Source: Streptomyces tailanensis
GTDB taxonomy: Bacteria; Actinomycetota; Actinomycetes; Streptomycetales; Streptomycetaceae
Reading direction: 5' to 3'
NCBI RefSeq assembly: GCF_008386495.1
Contig: NZ_VTHJ01000023.1
Location: 1 to 64,000, forward strand
Length of the DNA: 64,000 nucleotides
Under the pieces are notes generated by a model. That model had not been told where the DNA came from. It searched no databases and was given only the letters and a program-made list of their open reading frames with translations. Shown here piece after piece: positions 8,427 through 16,947 of this stretch (position 1 is the first letter of the stretch; each line of letters begins with the position of its first letter). Position numbers and translations under genes: made by a program.

Positions 8427-9617
8427 TCAGGAGTCCACGTCCAGCGACAACCCCGTGTAGTTCTCGGCCAGTTCGGCGGCCGCGTGCGTGGAGGTGGCGA
8501 CGCGGTCGAGCTGGGAGAGCTGGAGCTTGGTCTCGAACGAGGACTGCTCCGGGTCCGCGTGGAGGGTCGTGGTCATGAAGTAGGAGAAGTGCTCGGCCCG
8601 CCATACCCGGCGCAGACAGGTGTCGGAGTAGGCGTCGAGCAGCTCGGTCGAGCCGGTCTCCTTGAGCTGGGCGAAGGCGCGGGCCAGCACGATGACGTCG
8701 GTGGCGGCCAGATTGAGCCCCTTGGCGCCGGTGGGCGGCACGATGTGGGCGGCGTCGCCGGCCAGGAACAGGCGGCCGTACCGCATCGGCTCGGTGACGT
8801 GGCTGCGCATCGGCAGCACGGACTTGGCGGTGACGGGCCCGCGCTTGAGCCGCCAGCCGGGGTTGGCGGTGACGGCGAAGCGGGCGTCCAGCTCGTCCCA
8901 GATCCGCTCGTCGGACCAGTCGGCCGGGTCGGTGCCGTTCGGAACCTGGAGGTAGAGGCGGCTCACGGACGGCGACCGCATGCTCGCCAGCGCGAAGCCG
9001 TGCTCGGAGTGGGCGTAGATCAGCTCGTCGTAGACGGGCGGGGCGTCGGCGAGGATGCCCAGCCAGGAGTAGGGGTATGTCCGCTCGTACGTCGTGCGCA
9101 CTCCGTCGGGGACGGCGTCGCGGGCCACGCCGTGGAAGCCGTCGCAGCCGACCACGTAGTCGCAGGTCAGGGTCTGCTCGCGGCCCTCGTGGGTGTAGCG
9201 GATCACCGGGCGGTCGGTGTCCGCGCCCTCCACCGCGTGCACCTCGGCCTCGAACAGCAGGGGTCCGCCGTCGGCGAGCTGAAGGGCGATGAGGTCCTTG
9301 ACGACCTCGGTCTGGGCGTAGACCCACACCCGGCGCCCGCCGGTCAGGGAGGGGAAGTCGACGCGATGGGCGCGCCCGTCGAAGCGCAGCTCGATACCGT
9401 CGTGAGGCATACCCTCGGCGTCCAGCCGAGCGCCGGCGCCGGCGGAGCGCAGGACGTCGACGGTGGCCTGTTCCAGGATTCCGGCGCGCTGCCGCTGCTC
9501 GACGTACGCGCGGTCCTTGCGTTCCAGAACCACGCTGTCGATTCCCGCGTTGTACAGCAGGCGGGCCAGCAGCAGACCGGCGGGGCCGCCGCCGATGATG
9601 CCGACGGTGGTGTGCAT
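8427..9617 (-). CDS. pobA: 4-hydroxybenzoate 3-monooxygenase
   Basis: A 396-aa flavoprotein aromatic hydroxylase (EC 1.14.13.2) that converts 4-hydroxybenzoate to protocatechuate, feeding the beta-ketoadipate pathway. Three flavin motifs are visible: the Rossmann fingerprint GIIGGGPAGLLLARLL near residue 6, the DG motif GCDGFHGVAR near residue 158, and GDAAHIVPPTGAKGLNLA near residue 287. RQRAGILEQ near residue 44 is the PobA-typical substrate/NADPH segment. Length equals that of characterised PobA. No pobR or pca genes are adjacent. An operator-like cluster lies upstream at 9688-9730, so it is probably single and inducible. Confidence 0.95.
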   Translation of the reverse strand: MHTTVGIIGGGPAGLLLARLLYNAGIDSVVLERKDRAYVEQRQRAGILEQATVDVLRSAGAGARLDAEGMPHDGIELRFDGRAHRVDFPSLTGGRRVWVYAQTEVVKDLIALQLADGGPLLFEAEVHAVEGADTDRPVIRYTHEGREQTLTCDYVVGCDGFHGVARDAVPDGVRTTYERTYPYSWLGILADAPPVYDELIYAHSEHGFALASMRSPSVSRLYLQVPNGTDPADWSDERIWDELDARFAVTANPGWRLKRGPVTAKSVLPMRSHVTEPMRYGRLFLAGDAAHIVPPTGAKGLNLAATDVIVLARAFAQLKETGSTELLDAYSDTCLRRVWRAEHFSYFMTTTLHADPEQSSFETKLQLSQLDRVATSTHAAAELAENYTGLSLDVDS

Positions 9618-9687
9618 GAGTACTCCCTCGTCGTTGAGGACGAGCCGCGTCCCGTCCCCGGGCGCCGACCTTGTTCGTCGTGTCGTC

Positions 9688-9730
9688 TTGTTCGTCAGGT
9701 GAAATTCACTTCACTAAGTTGTACGAACGA
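9688..9730 (-). promoter_or_regulatory. Operator-like repeats upstream of pobA
   Basis: The 162-bp space ahead of pobA holds a short palindrome GTGAAATTCAC (9699-9709) flanked by TTGTTCGT (9688-9695) and its near-inverse ACGAACGA (9723-9730, 7 of 8 positions). TTGTTCGTCG at 9671-9680 is a further copy of the left element. Inverted repeats in this position fit binding of an IclR- or MarR-type aromatic-acid regulator such as PobR; the protein is not encoded nearby, so the partner is inferred only. Confidence 0.45.
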
Positions 9731-9779
9731 GTCTGCGCCCGGTCCGCCCGCCTGTCAACGGTCACACCCCCCTAAAGGG

Positions 9780-10970
9780 TCAGTTCAGGAAGTGGAAGCT
9801 CGGCCTCGGGTGCATCAGGAAGTCGTGGTGCGAGATGTTCCACGCGTAGGCGCCCGCGAGGGAGAAGGCCACGCGGTCCCCGGCCCGCAGCCCCGGTGCG
9901 TGAACGTTCCGGGCGAGGAGGTCCTTCGGGGTACACAGTTGTCCGGTGAGGCTGACGCGCTCCCCGCCGGCCGCCGGGCGCGGCCACGGGTGGGGCCACT
10001 CCCCCGCCGCCAGCACGGAACAGGGCTGGTCGTGCCCCTTGGTCGCCGGGGTGCGCAGATGGTGGGTGCCGCCCCGGACCACCGCGAACTCCTCGCCGTG
10101 GCTGTGCTTCACGTCCAGCACCTCGGTGGCGTACCAGCCGCAGTACGCGGTCAGTGCCCGTCCGGGTTCGATACGGAGCGTCAGTTCCGGGTGATCATCG
10201 GCGAGTTGGGCCATTCCCTCACCGTACGCCCGCCAGTCGAAGCGGCTGTCGGGGTCGGCGTAGTCCACGGCCATGCCGCCTCCGACGTTCACCTCGGCGA
10301 GGGGGACGCCCAGGCCGGTCACCCAGTCCACGATCGAGCGAGCGACGGCCAACTGCTCGGGGGCATCGAGGCCGCTCGCCAAGTGGGCGTGGATTCCGAG
10401 CAGTTCGAGGTGGGGGCACGTCCCGTCCGTGAGAAGACGGATGACGTCCGGGGCCTGGGTCGGGTCCAGGCCAAACGGGGTGGGGCGGCCGCCCATCGCG
10501 AGGGAACTGCCCGCCAGCGAGCCGTCCGCCACGGCGAGGTTGAAGCGGAGCAGTACGCCGACCCGCGTGTCCGGCGCCACCTCGCGGGCCAGTTCGGCGA
10601 GCATGCGCAGGTCGTGCTCGCTCTCCACGTGGAAGCGCTCCACCCCCTGCTCCAGGGCGGCCCGGATCTCGTCCGGGGTCTTGCCGGGCCCGCCGAAGGC
10701 CAGCGGGCGGCCCGGTACCGCCTTGGCGACATGGGCGAGTTCGCCGCCGGACGACACCTCGTAGCCGTCGGCATACGGGCCGAGCGCGGCGAGGATCTCC
10801 GGCTCCGGGTTGGCCTTGGCGGCGTAGTACAGCTCGACCCGCTCGGGCAGGACGGACCGTACGTATGCGGCGTGCTCGCGAAGGGCCGCCAAGTCGTAGA
10901 CGTACGCGGGGAGTTCGGTGCGTGGCAGGGACAGGACGCGGTCGCGTACGGCGGGGGTGGGGTCGGTCAT
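9780..10970 (-). CDS. PLP-dependent decarboxylase, siderophore biosynthesis (PvsE-like)
   Basis: A 396-aa type III-fold PLP enzyme of the diaminopimelate/ornithine decarboxylase family. The alpha/beta barrel carries the PLP lysine in YYAAKANPEP (about K52), the phosphate-binding glycine run NVGGGMAVDY and EPGRALTAYCGWY. The C-terminal beta domain shows LTGQLCTPKDLL and AGAYAWNISHHDFLMHP. In vibrioferrin synthesis PvsE makes the ethanolamine unit by decarboxylating a serine-containing precursor; SbnH plays a similar role in staphyloferrin B. It is the last gene of the cluster and overlaps or abuts the NIS synthetase. ATG at 10970 has AGGAG six bases upstream; ATG at 10988, overlapping the previous stop, is the alternative. 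Confidence 0.85.
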   Translation of the reverse strand: MTDPTPAVRDRVLSLPRTELPAYVYDLAALREHAAYVRSVLPERVELYYAAKANPEPEILAALGPYADGYEVSSGGELAHVAKAVPGRPLAFGGPGKTPDEIRAALEQGVERFHVESEHDLRMLAELAREVAPDTRVGVLLRFNLAVADGSLAGSSLAMGGRPTPFGLDPTQAPDVIRLLTDGTCPHLELLGIHAHLASGLDAPEQLAVARSIVDWVTGLGVPLAEVNVGGGMAVDYADPDSRFDWRAYGEGMAQLADDHPELTLRIEPGRALTAYCGWYATEVLDVKHSHGEEFAVVRGGTHHLRTPATKGHDQPCSVLAAGEWPHPWPRPAAGGERVSLTGQLCTPKDLLARNVHAPGLRAGDRVAFSLAGAYAWNISHHDFLMHPRPSFHFLN

Positions 10971-10984
10971 CGTGCGCTCCTGGC

Positions 10985-12697
10985 TCATCGGGTGCCCCAG
11001 CGGAGGATGTCCTCCGCGAGAGGCGAGGGCAGGCGGACGTAGCCGGCCTCACGGTCGGCCTTGCGGTCCCAGCGGGTGAGGAGGTTGGCCTTCGCGGGCA
11101 GGGGGACCCCGGCGAGCAGGGCGGCGAGGCGGGGCGGGCAGCCCTCCTCGTCGGCGTACGTCCGGATGACCGCGCGGACCTCCGCCCACAGGTCGGCCTC
11201 GGTCTCGGGGTGCAGATCGGCGAGGGCCGCGAGCAGCTCGGCGACGTGGTTGACGAGCAGGCAGTACACGACCCGGTCCCAGCCGCGCCGGGCGTCGTAC
11301 GACATCGGCCCCGCGACCTCGGGCGGGAGCGCGGCGAGGGTGTCGCCGTGGTGGTCGGGGACGAGCTTGGTGCCCTCCAGGTCGCGGAAGAGGACCTGGG
11401 CGGGCATGCCGTCGGAGTCGACGCAGATGAGGACGTTCTGGAGGTGGGGTTCGAGGACGAGGCCGTGGTCGAAGTAGGCGGAGAGGACGGGCGGGACGAG
11501 GAGGCGCAGATACGCCTTCCACCAGGCCAGGGCGGCCTCGGGCCCGGCTCCGTCGAGGAGGCGGGAGATGTGGGCGGCGCTGGTCGGGTACTCGTCGGCG
11601 ACGGCGGCCGCGAGCAGCGGGGTCGTGCCGGGCAGCAGTCGTCGGGAGAGGCCCTCGCGGAGGATCACTCCGAAGCCTTCGAAAAGTGAGCGGTCGGGGG
11701 TGCCGTCGGGGCCGGGGACGGCGAGGCTGCGGTAGGCGGGTTCGCGGAGCATCGCGCTGCAGGGGAAGCGGGTCTCCAGGTCGGCGAGGGCCGGGGCGAG
11801 GACGCGGGTGAGGGCGACGGCGCCGGAGAGTTCGTAACTGGCGTTCTTACGCAGGCAGTTGGTGATACGGACGTTGAGGCTGAACTTCAGGAAGGCGTCG
11901 CCGTCGAAGAGGGTGCGGACGGAGGCGGTGGCGGCGTACTCCCGGCCGCCGGGGCCGAGGTCGAGGATGTCGCCGCGGCCGAGGGCCTCGCGCAGCAGCC
12001 GGTGCTCGCGCAGCATCTCGTACTGCCAGGGGTGTGCGGGCAGCAGGCGGTAGCCCTCGGGGACGTCGCCGCGTTCCCCGTCGAGGACGGCGGTGGCGCC
12101 GGGCTCGGCGCTCTCCTCGGCGATCAGGTGCTCGCGCACGGCGAGATAGCGCAGCGCGAAGGAGGCGGCGGCCTCAGGGGCGTACGACTGCCAGGCGGCC
12201 GCGTCGCCGGTGCGGGCCTTGGGGGTGGGGTGGAAGCGGTGGCCGAACAGCAGGGACTGCTCGGAGGCGAGATAGTCGGGGTGGTCGGGCAGGCCCTCGG
12301 CGCCGCTCTCGCGGGTGGCGAGCGCGGTGGCGAGGGTGCGGTGGCTGGAGTCGATCTGGTCCAGGAACTCGTCGTTGCTCACCCCGGTGCGCAGCGAGAG
12401 TTCGTCGCGGGTGTACTCGGCGAGGCGGCGCCAGTCGACTTCCGTCCAGCCCGTGTCGGACTGCTCCCGCACCGGGCCGGTGAAGCGGTGGGCGCCCAGC
12501 AGGGACGTACGGCGCAGGGCGACGCGGAGGAGAAGGCCGCGGCGGGGCAGGCGGAGCAGCAGGTGGCCGTCGATGACGGCGGTCTGACGTTCGGGGCCGG
12601 AGACCTCGCGCAGCAGGCAGTTGAGGAGGGTGTGGGCCACCGCGTCGTCTGCGGTGGGGAGCTGGGTGGTACCGAGCGTGTCGGTGAGCGGGGGCAT
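10985..12697 (-). CDS. IucA/IucC-type NIS siderophore synthetase (PvsD-like)
   Basis: A 570-aa NRPS-independent siderophore synthetase that adenylates a carboxylic acid such as citrate and condenses it with an amine or alcohol. Family landmarks in order are GHRFHPTPKAR (about residue 170), LLPAHPWQYEML (about 238), KFSLNVRITNCLRKN (ATP site, about 290), EPHLQNVLI (about 425) and FRDLEGTKL (about 445); the C-terminal FhuF-like domain follows. Length is normal. It is the fourth gene of a five-gene biosynthetic run, with its start one base past the MFS stop. Which carbonyl or acceptor it uses cannot be read from the sequence; gene order matches Vibrio pvsD. Confidence 0.92.
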   Translation of the reverse strand: MPPLTDTLGTTQLPTADDAVAHTLLNCLLREVSGPERQTAVIDGHLLLRLPRRGLLLRVALRRTSLLGAHRFTGPVREQSDTGWTEVDWRRLAEYTRDELSLRTGVSNDEFLDQIDSSHRTLATALATRESGAEGLPDHPDYLASEQSLLFGHRFHPTPKARTGDAAAWQSYAPEAAASFALRYLAVREHLIAEESAEPGATAVLDGERGDVPEGYRLLPAHPWQYEMLREHRLLREALGRGDILDLGPGGREYAATASVRTLFDGDAFLKFSLNVRITNCLRKNASYELSGAVALTRVLAPALADLETRFPCSAMLREPAYRSLAVPGPDGTPDRSLFEGFGVILREGLSRRLLPGTTPLLAAAVADEYPTSAAHISRLLDGAGPEAALAWWKAYLRLLVPPVLSAYFDHGLVLEPHLQNVLICVDSDGMPAQVLFRDLEGTKLVPDHHGDTLAALPPEVAGPMSYDARRGWDRVVYCLLVNHVAELLAALADLHPETEADLWAEVRAVIRTYADEEGCPPRLAALLAGVPLPAKANLLTRWDRKADREAGYVRLPSPLAEDILRWGTR

Positions 12698-13894
12698 TCA
12701 GTGGCTCCAGCGGGTACGCGGTTGTGGGGGTAGGAGGGTCGCGAAGGTGGTGAGGGCGGCTATGCCGCCGCCTATGAGCACGGGTGCGGTGGACCCGAAG
12801 CGGGCGCTGCCCACGGCGGCGGTCACTCCGGCGGCGACGGCGCCGGCCTTGGAGAAGAACTCCAGCGAGCCGAACATCCCGCCGGGAGCGCGGCCCCGGG
12901 CGCACTCGGCGGCCATGACCGACAGGCCCACCATGCCGAGCGTGAGGCCCGCGCCGAGCAGCAGCCGTACGGCGATCAGTGCGGGCAGGGTGCCGGCGAC
13001 GCCGTGCCCGGCCAGGCCGAGGGCTATCAGGGCGAAGCCGAGGGCCATGCCCTGCCGGGGGCGGGTGCGTATCACGCGGTGCACGGCCATCGCCGAGACC
13101 AGGTAGCAGAGGTGGGGCAGGGCGAACAGCAGGCCCGAGAGGGCGGCCGAGGCGTTCGGGAGGCGCTCTTCGACGAGGGATATCAGGTAGGGGAAGGAGA
13201 TGACCGTGGAGAACACGAAGGCGAACTCCAGCGCGTAGAGCCTGTGCAGCGCCGTCGCCGGGGCGATGTCGGTGGTCTCCGCCTCCTGTTCCCGCTCCGC
13301 CATGGCGGTCTCGCCCGGTTCGGGCAGGGCGGCCAGGAGCAGGGCGGCGGCGAGCGGGAGCAGGGCGAGGAGGGCGTACTGGCGGTGCGGTGACATCCAG
13401 GGCGACAGCGCGCCGACCACGATCGGGGCGAACACCAGCGCGGCCCGTGCGCTGCCCTGCATGAGGGTCAGGGCCTTCGACAGGTGCGCGCCTTCCAGGG
13501 CGGCGCCCAGGTAGCCGTTGGAGGCGGCGAACGTGCCGCCGAGGATGCCCTGGAGCACCAGCGCCACCGTGAACATGGTGAGTGAGTCCGCCCACCCGGC
13601 GAGCAGGAAGGAGACGGCGAGGCCCAACTGGGCCCGCAGCAGCAGCCGTTTTCGTCCGAAGCGGTCGGCGAGCCGCCCCCACAGGGGTGCCGCGATCGCG
13701 CTGAACACGGTGGGCACCACATACAGCACCCCCGCCCAGCGGGCCGTGCGGTCGTCCAGCTCGGGGAGTATCTCGGTGAAGAACGGCGGCAGTCCCAGCG
13801 CGGCGAACGACGCCACGAAGTAGCAGGCGGCCACGGCGTGCACCTGGCGCTGGCCGAAGGCGGGGCGCGACATCGGAAGCGCTTCGGCGGTCAT
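12698..13894 (-). CDS. MFS siderophore exporter (PvsC-like)
   Basis: A 398-aa major-facilitator transporter with about twelve membrane segments in two halves joined by the charged loop EREQEAETTDIAP. The loop 2-3 signature GRLADRFGRKRLLL is intact. ATG at 13894 overlaps the upstream NIS synthetase stop (ATGA), so translation is coupled. The open frame extends far upstream but only as shadow of that gene. Placed between two NIS synthetases, it most likely exports the finished siderophore, as PvsC does for vibrioferrin. Proton antiport is assumed from the family. Confidence 0.88.
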   Translation of the reverse strand: MTAEALPMSRPAFGQRQVHAVAACYFVASFAALGLPPFFTEILPELDDRTARWAGVLYVVPTVFSAIAAPLWGRLADRFGRKRLLLRAQLGLAVSFLLAGWADSLTMFTVALVLQGILGGTFAASNGYLGAALEGAHLSKALTLMQGSARAALVFAPIVVGALSPWMSPHRQYALLALLPLAAALLLAALPEPGETAMAEREQEAETTDIAPATALHRLYALEFAFVFSTVISFPYLISLVEERLPNASAALSGLLFALPHLCYLVSAMAVHRVIRTRPRQGMALGFALIALGLAGHGVAGTLPALIAVRLLLGAGLTLGMVGLSVMAAECARGRAPGGMFGSLEFFSKAGAVAAGVTAAVGSARFGSTAPVLIGGGIAALTTFATLLPPQPRTRWSH

Positions 13895-15636
13895 GCCGAA
13901 CCACCGCCCGCGAGCAGGTAGTTGGGCCCGGTGGTGTAGTGCTTGTTGATGTCGGCGGCGCCCGATCTCTCCTTGCTGAGCAGGGTCCCGGCGGTCACCA
14001 TCGCCTTCACCGGCAGTTCGGGCGCGTGCAGCACGCGTCGGCGCAGTACGGCCGCCGCGTCGCCGCCGAGCCGGTCGACGGCCTCGGTGAGCCGGGTCCG
14101 TACGAGGTCCAGCAGCGCCGGGAGCGGGGCGCGGCCGTGTCGGGCGAGGCCGAACGCGTAGGCGCCGGCGCACAGATGGAGGGTGATGGTGGTGAACACA
14201 TCGGCCACGGCGCGGTCGTCCGGCCCGAAGGTCCGCGCGTCGTCGAAGCCCCAGGTTCCCCCACCTGCGCCGAGTCTGGCTACCAGGCGGGCGGTGTTGA
14301 TACGCGGCCCGTCGTTGTCCTTCAGCAGCAGGCGCAGGTCGCCCGGCTCGGTGCCGAAGACCAGGGAGACGTTCTGCTGGTGCGACTCCAGCGCTATGCC
14401 GTAGCCGAAGAGCGTCGTCTGCCAGTCGAAGAGGAGAGTGAGCACCGCGTCCAGCAAGGCGGTCGCGTCGCCGCCGTGGAAGCGGTCGGCGAGGTGCTCG
14501 ACGACCAGTCCGCCGCCGGGGGCCTCGGCGAGGAGGGCGGCCATGGGGACGATGACCGAGTCGTCGAGGCCGGCCGGGTAGCGGCGGCAGAGCACGGCGA
14601 GCAGTTCATGTCCGGCGTGGGCGTACACGGTCTCGTCGGCGTGCAGGACGGTGTCCTTGAAGCGGGGCTCGCGGTCGATCACCGCTTGCAGCAGCCGCTG
14701 TCCGGCCGCGCCGTCGACGAGGGTGCCGGGTTTGATCGAGCGCTTGTTGCGCAGGCCCAGCGTGGCTGTCGCCAGGGGCAGTTTGAGGTGCAGCGAGGGG
14801 GCGGCGGCCGGGGCGACCGTACGCATCGAGAGGGTGGGTACGACGTCTAGGTACGCCCAGTCGGCGAGCACGGCGCGGTCCGCGAGTCCCGTCTCCCGGA
14901 GTGCCGCGTCGAGCGGCTCGCCGACGGTCAACGGGTGGACGGGCAGGGCGACATGGGTGTGGTCGAGGTCCGCGAGGCCGAGCGCGGAGGGGGTGGGCCA
15001 GCCGTCCGGCAGGTGTCCGGCGACGGTGACCGACTCGCGGGGCAGGGCGAGCCACTGGAGTGCGAAGCTCGGGTGGAACTCCGGGGCGTAGTCCCGCAGT
15101 TGGTGCTCGCCGAGACCCGAGCGGCCGCGCGCGGTCGGGTAGACCGGGTGGTCGAGGCGCGCGGCGAGGGTCTCGTATGCCAGGCCGCCGCGCAGGCCCG
15201 TCCAGTCGGCGAGGTCGGTGCCGTAGAGCGCGGTGAGCCCGTCCGCCACGTCCCGCCCCGTCGCGTCGTGCAGCCGCATCGTCGCGAGGGTCTGGCGGCA
15301 CTCCTCGGTGAAGGCGGCGAAGCCGTCGCGGTCGGCCGGGTCGGCCAGCGCGCGCAGGGCGGCGAGGACGGTGTCGCAGGTCGTGAGGTGGATGCCGTCC
15401 GACTCCCGTACCAGCGACGGCAGTCGGGCCGCGTACGCGGACTGGAAGCCGTCCTCGGTGACGGGCAGCAGCAGGGCGTCGTCACCCTCTGTGGGCAGGC
15501 GCAGCCAGGGGCCGTCCGGGCGTTCGACGAGCGTGCTGCGGCTGCGGAGCCCGACGACGTCCTCCCGGAGCAGGGCGCCGAGCACCCGGGTGAGGAGTTC
15601 GGCTTCGGCGGTGTCTACGGAGGCAACGGTGGTCAC
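13891..15636 (-). CDS. IucA/IucC-type NIS siderophore synthetase (PvsB-like)
   Basis: A 581-aa second NIS synthetase, distinct from the one at 10985. Landmarks are HVALPVHPLTV (about residue 235), LHLKLPLATATLGLRNKRSI (ATP/phosphate site, about 285), ALESHQQNVSL (about 425) and LLLKDNDGPRI (about 447). The N-terminal half is shorter in conserved motifs, as in PvsB relatives. The start overlaps the ATP-grasp gene stop, and the stop overlaps the exporter start. Two NIS enzymes in one cluster imply two condensations on a shared acid core. In vibrioferrin these are citrate with the alanine/2-oxoglutarate unit and with ethanolamine; that assignment is inference here. Confidence 0.92.
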   Translation of the reverse strand: MTTVASVDTAEAELLTRVLGALLREDVVGLRSRSTLVERPDGPWLRLPTEGDDALLLPVTEDGFQSAYAARLPSLVRESDGIHLTTCDTVLAALRALADPADRDGFAAFTEECRQTLATMRLHDATGRDVADGLTALYGTDLADWTGLRGGLAYETLAARLDHPVYPTARGRSGLGEHQLRDYAPEFHPSFALQWLALPRESVTVAGHLPDGWPTPSALGLADLDHTHVALPVHPLTVGEPLDAALRETGLADRAVLADWAYLDVVPTLSMRTVAPAAAPSLHLKLPLATATLGLRNKRSIKPGTLVDGAAGQRLLQAVIDREPRFKDTVLHADETVYAHAGHELLAVLCRRYPAGLDDSVIVPMAALLAEAPGGGLVVEHLADRFHGGDATALLDAVLTLLFDWQTTLFGYGIALESHQQNVSLVFGTEPGDLRLLLKDNDGPRINTARLVARLGAGGGTWGFDDARTFGPDDRAVADVFTTITLHLCAGAYAFGLARHGRAPLPALLDLVRTRLTEAVDRLGGDAAAVLRRRVLHAPELPVKAMVTAGTLLSKERSGAADINKHYTTGPNYLLAGGGSA

Positions 15637-16832
15637 GGCTGGATCTCCCAGCGCTGTGCGGCGAGGAAGTCGGCGACCACCCGGTCGACGGTCTCCTGGC
15701 CGGTGCCGGTCGCGCGGAGTACGCCCAGGTAGTCGCGGTTGGTCTGGTACAGCTCGTGGAGTTCACCGACTTGGCGGAGCGGACGGTACGTCAGATGTAC
15801 GCCGTGCACGGTGAGTTCGGTCGACTCGGGGGCCGCTACGAGCGTTCCGGCGCGGTCGGCGCACGGGTACTCCAGGCGGGCCGCTCCGTCGCGCCGGAAC
15901 TCCAGGTCCGCGGGGAGTGCCTCGCCGAGGTGGGTGCGCAGGATGTGCTCGAAGAGCGGGAGGTCGAGGAGCTGGGCGAGCAGCAGGTCGCACTGGTCGC
16001 CGATGGCACGGTAGTTGACCTCGATGATGCGCGCCCGGCCTTCGTGCACGACGAACTCGGTGTGGCAGGCGCCGAAGCCGACGCCCAGCACGTCGAGTTG
16101 AGCGAGGATCTGGGCGACGACCGGCTCGGGGTGGGCCGGGACGAACGTCAGCCGCTCCTCGATGAAGTAGGGCGGCGGGGACAGCTCGGTGTGGAAGCCG
16201 CCGAGGACGTGCCGGACGCGGCCGTCGCCGAGGGTCTCCAGGGTGTACAGCTCGCCGGGCAGATACTCCTCGACGACCAGGGTGACGCCGGGGCGGCGGG
16301 CCAGGATCTCCTTGCCGCGCGCCACGAGGTCCCCGGCGGTGTCGACCAGCACGACGTCCTCGCTGGCCACGCCCTCGCGGGGCTTGACGACACAGGGGTA
16401 GGGCGCGTCGCGGACGGCCGGGCCGGTGAGGTCGGCCGGGCCGGTGACCTCGGCGGACCAGACGGTGTCGACGCCGGCGGCGGCCAGATGGCGGCGCATC
16501 TCGCCCTTGTCCTTGGTGCGCAGGGTGGCCCGCCAGTCCTTGCCGGGGAGCCCGAAGTACTGGGCGGCGAGGGCGGCCTGGGTCTGGAGGTGGTCGCTGT
16601 TGGTGAAGACCGCGTCGGGCCGGTGATGGGTGGAGATCCGGGTGACGACGGCGCGGAAGTCGCGTACGTCGCACTCCAGGATCTCGATGTCCGGATACCG
16701 CGTGTACGTGGTGCGGTGGACGTCGGGCTGGTCGGTGAGGACGGTGACGTCGAGGCCGAGCCGGGCGGCGGCGGGCAGGAAGCCCTCGGTGACGGAGTCG
16801 GTGGGGTTCAGGGCGAGCAGGTACAGGCGCAT
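15633..16832 (-). CDS. ATP-grasp carboxylate-amine ligase, siderophore biosynthesis (PvsA-like)
   Basis: A 399-aa ATP-grasp enzyme that forms amide bonds through an acyl-phosphate. The N-terminal Rossmann-like preATP-grasp domain begins MRLYLLALNPTDS. The ATP-grasp core contains YPCVVKPREGVASEDV (nucleotide lysine), VVEEYLPGELYTLE (adenine region) and ARIIEVNYRAIGDQCD (metal-binding Glu/Asn). In the vibrioferrin pathway PvsA is the ATP-grasp enzyme thought to join alanine and 2-oxoglutarate. It is the first biosynthetic gene, 115 bp after the binding-protein gene, with its stop overlapping the next start. In that gap a 17-nt run (16918-16934) nearly repeats the end of the binding-protein gene (16942-16958). 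Confidence 0.85.
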   Translation of the reverse strand: MRLYLLALNPTDSVTEGFLPAAARLGLDVTVLTDQPDVHRTTYTRYPDIEILECDVRDFRAVVTRISTHHRPDAVFTNSDHLQTQAALAAQYFGLPGKDWRATLRTKDKGEMRRHLAAAGVDTVWSAEVTGPADLTGPAVRDAPYPCVVKPREGVASEDVVLVDTAGDLVARGKEILARRPGVTLVVEEYLPGELYTLETLGDGRVRHVLGGFHTELSPPPYFIEERLTFVPAHPEPVVAQILAQLDVLGVGFGACHTEFVVHEGRARIIEVNYRAIGDQCDLLLAQLLDLPLFEHILRTHLGEALPADLEFRRDGAARLEYPCADRAGTLVAAPESTELTVHGVHLTYRPLRQVGELHELYQTNRDYLGVLRATGTGQETVDRVVADFLAAQRWEIQP

Positions 16833-16947
16833 GGGGGTGGTGGGCGGCTTCCGTTGGTAGGTGGGGGGGGTCGGCGGTGCGGGCCGCTCTCGTGGTGGGG
16901 CCCGCCCCGGGTCCTGCGAGGGGTTGCTGCTTGGTGCTGAAGAGGGG

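Noticed and set aside
8484-11042. Plus-strand 852-codon open frame across pobA and the siderophore decarboxylase
   Set aside because: It is antisense to two clearly conserved minus-strand genes and its translation is Gly/Val/Arg-rich without any motif; high GC produces such shadows.
9780-16832. Staphyloferrin A or B type cluster
   Set aside because: Those have two or three NIS synthetases with racemase or SbnA/SbnB-type enzymes; the ATP-grasp gene and exact five-gene order fit vibrioferrin better, though only phylogeny can settle it.
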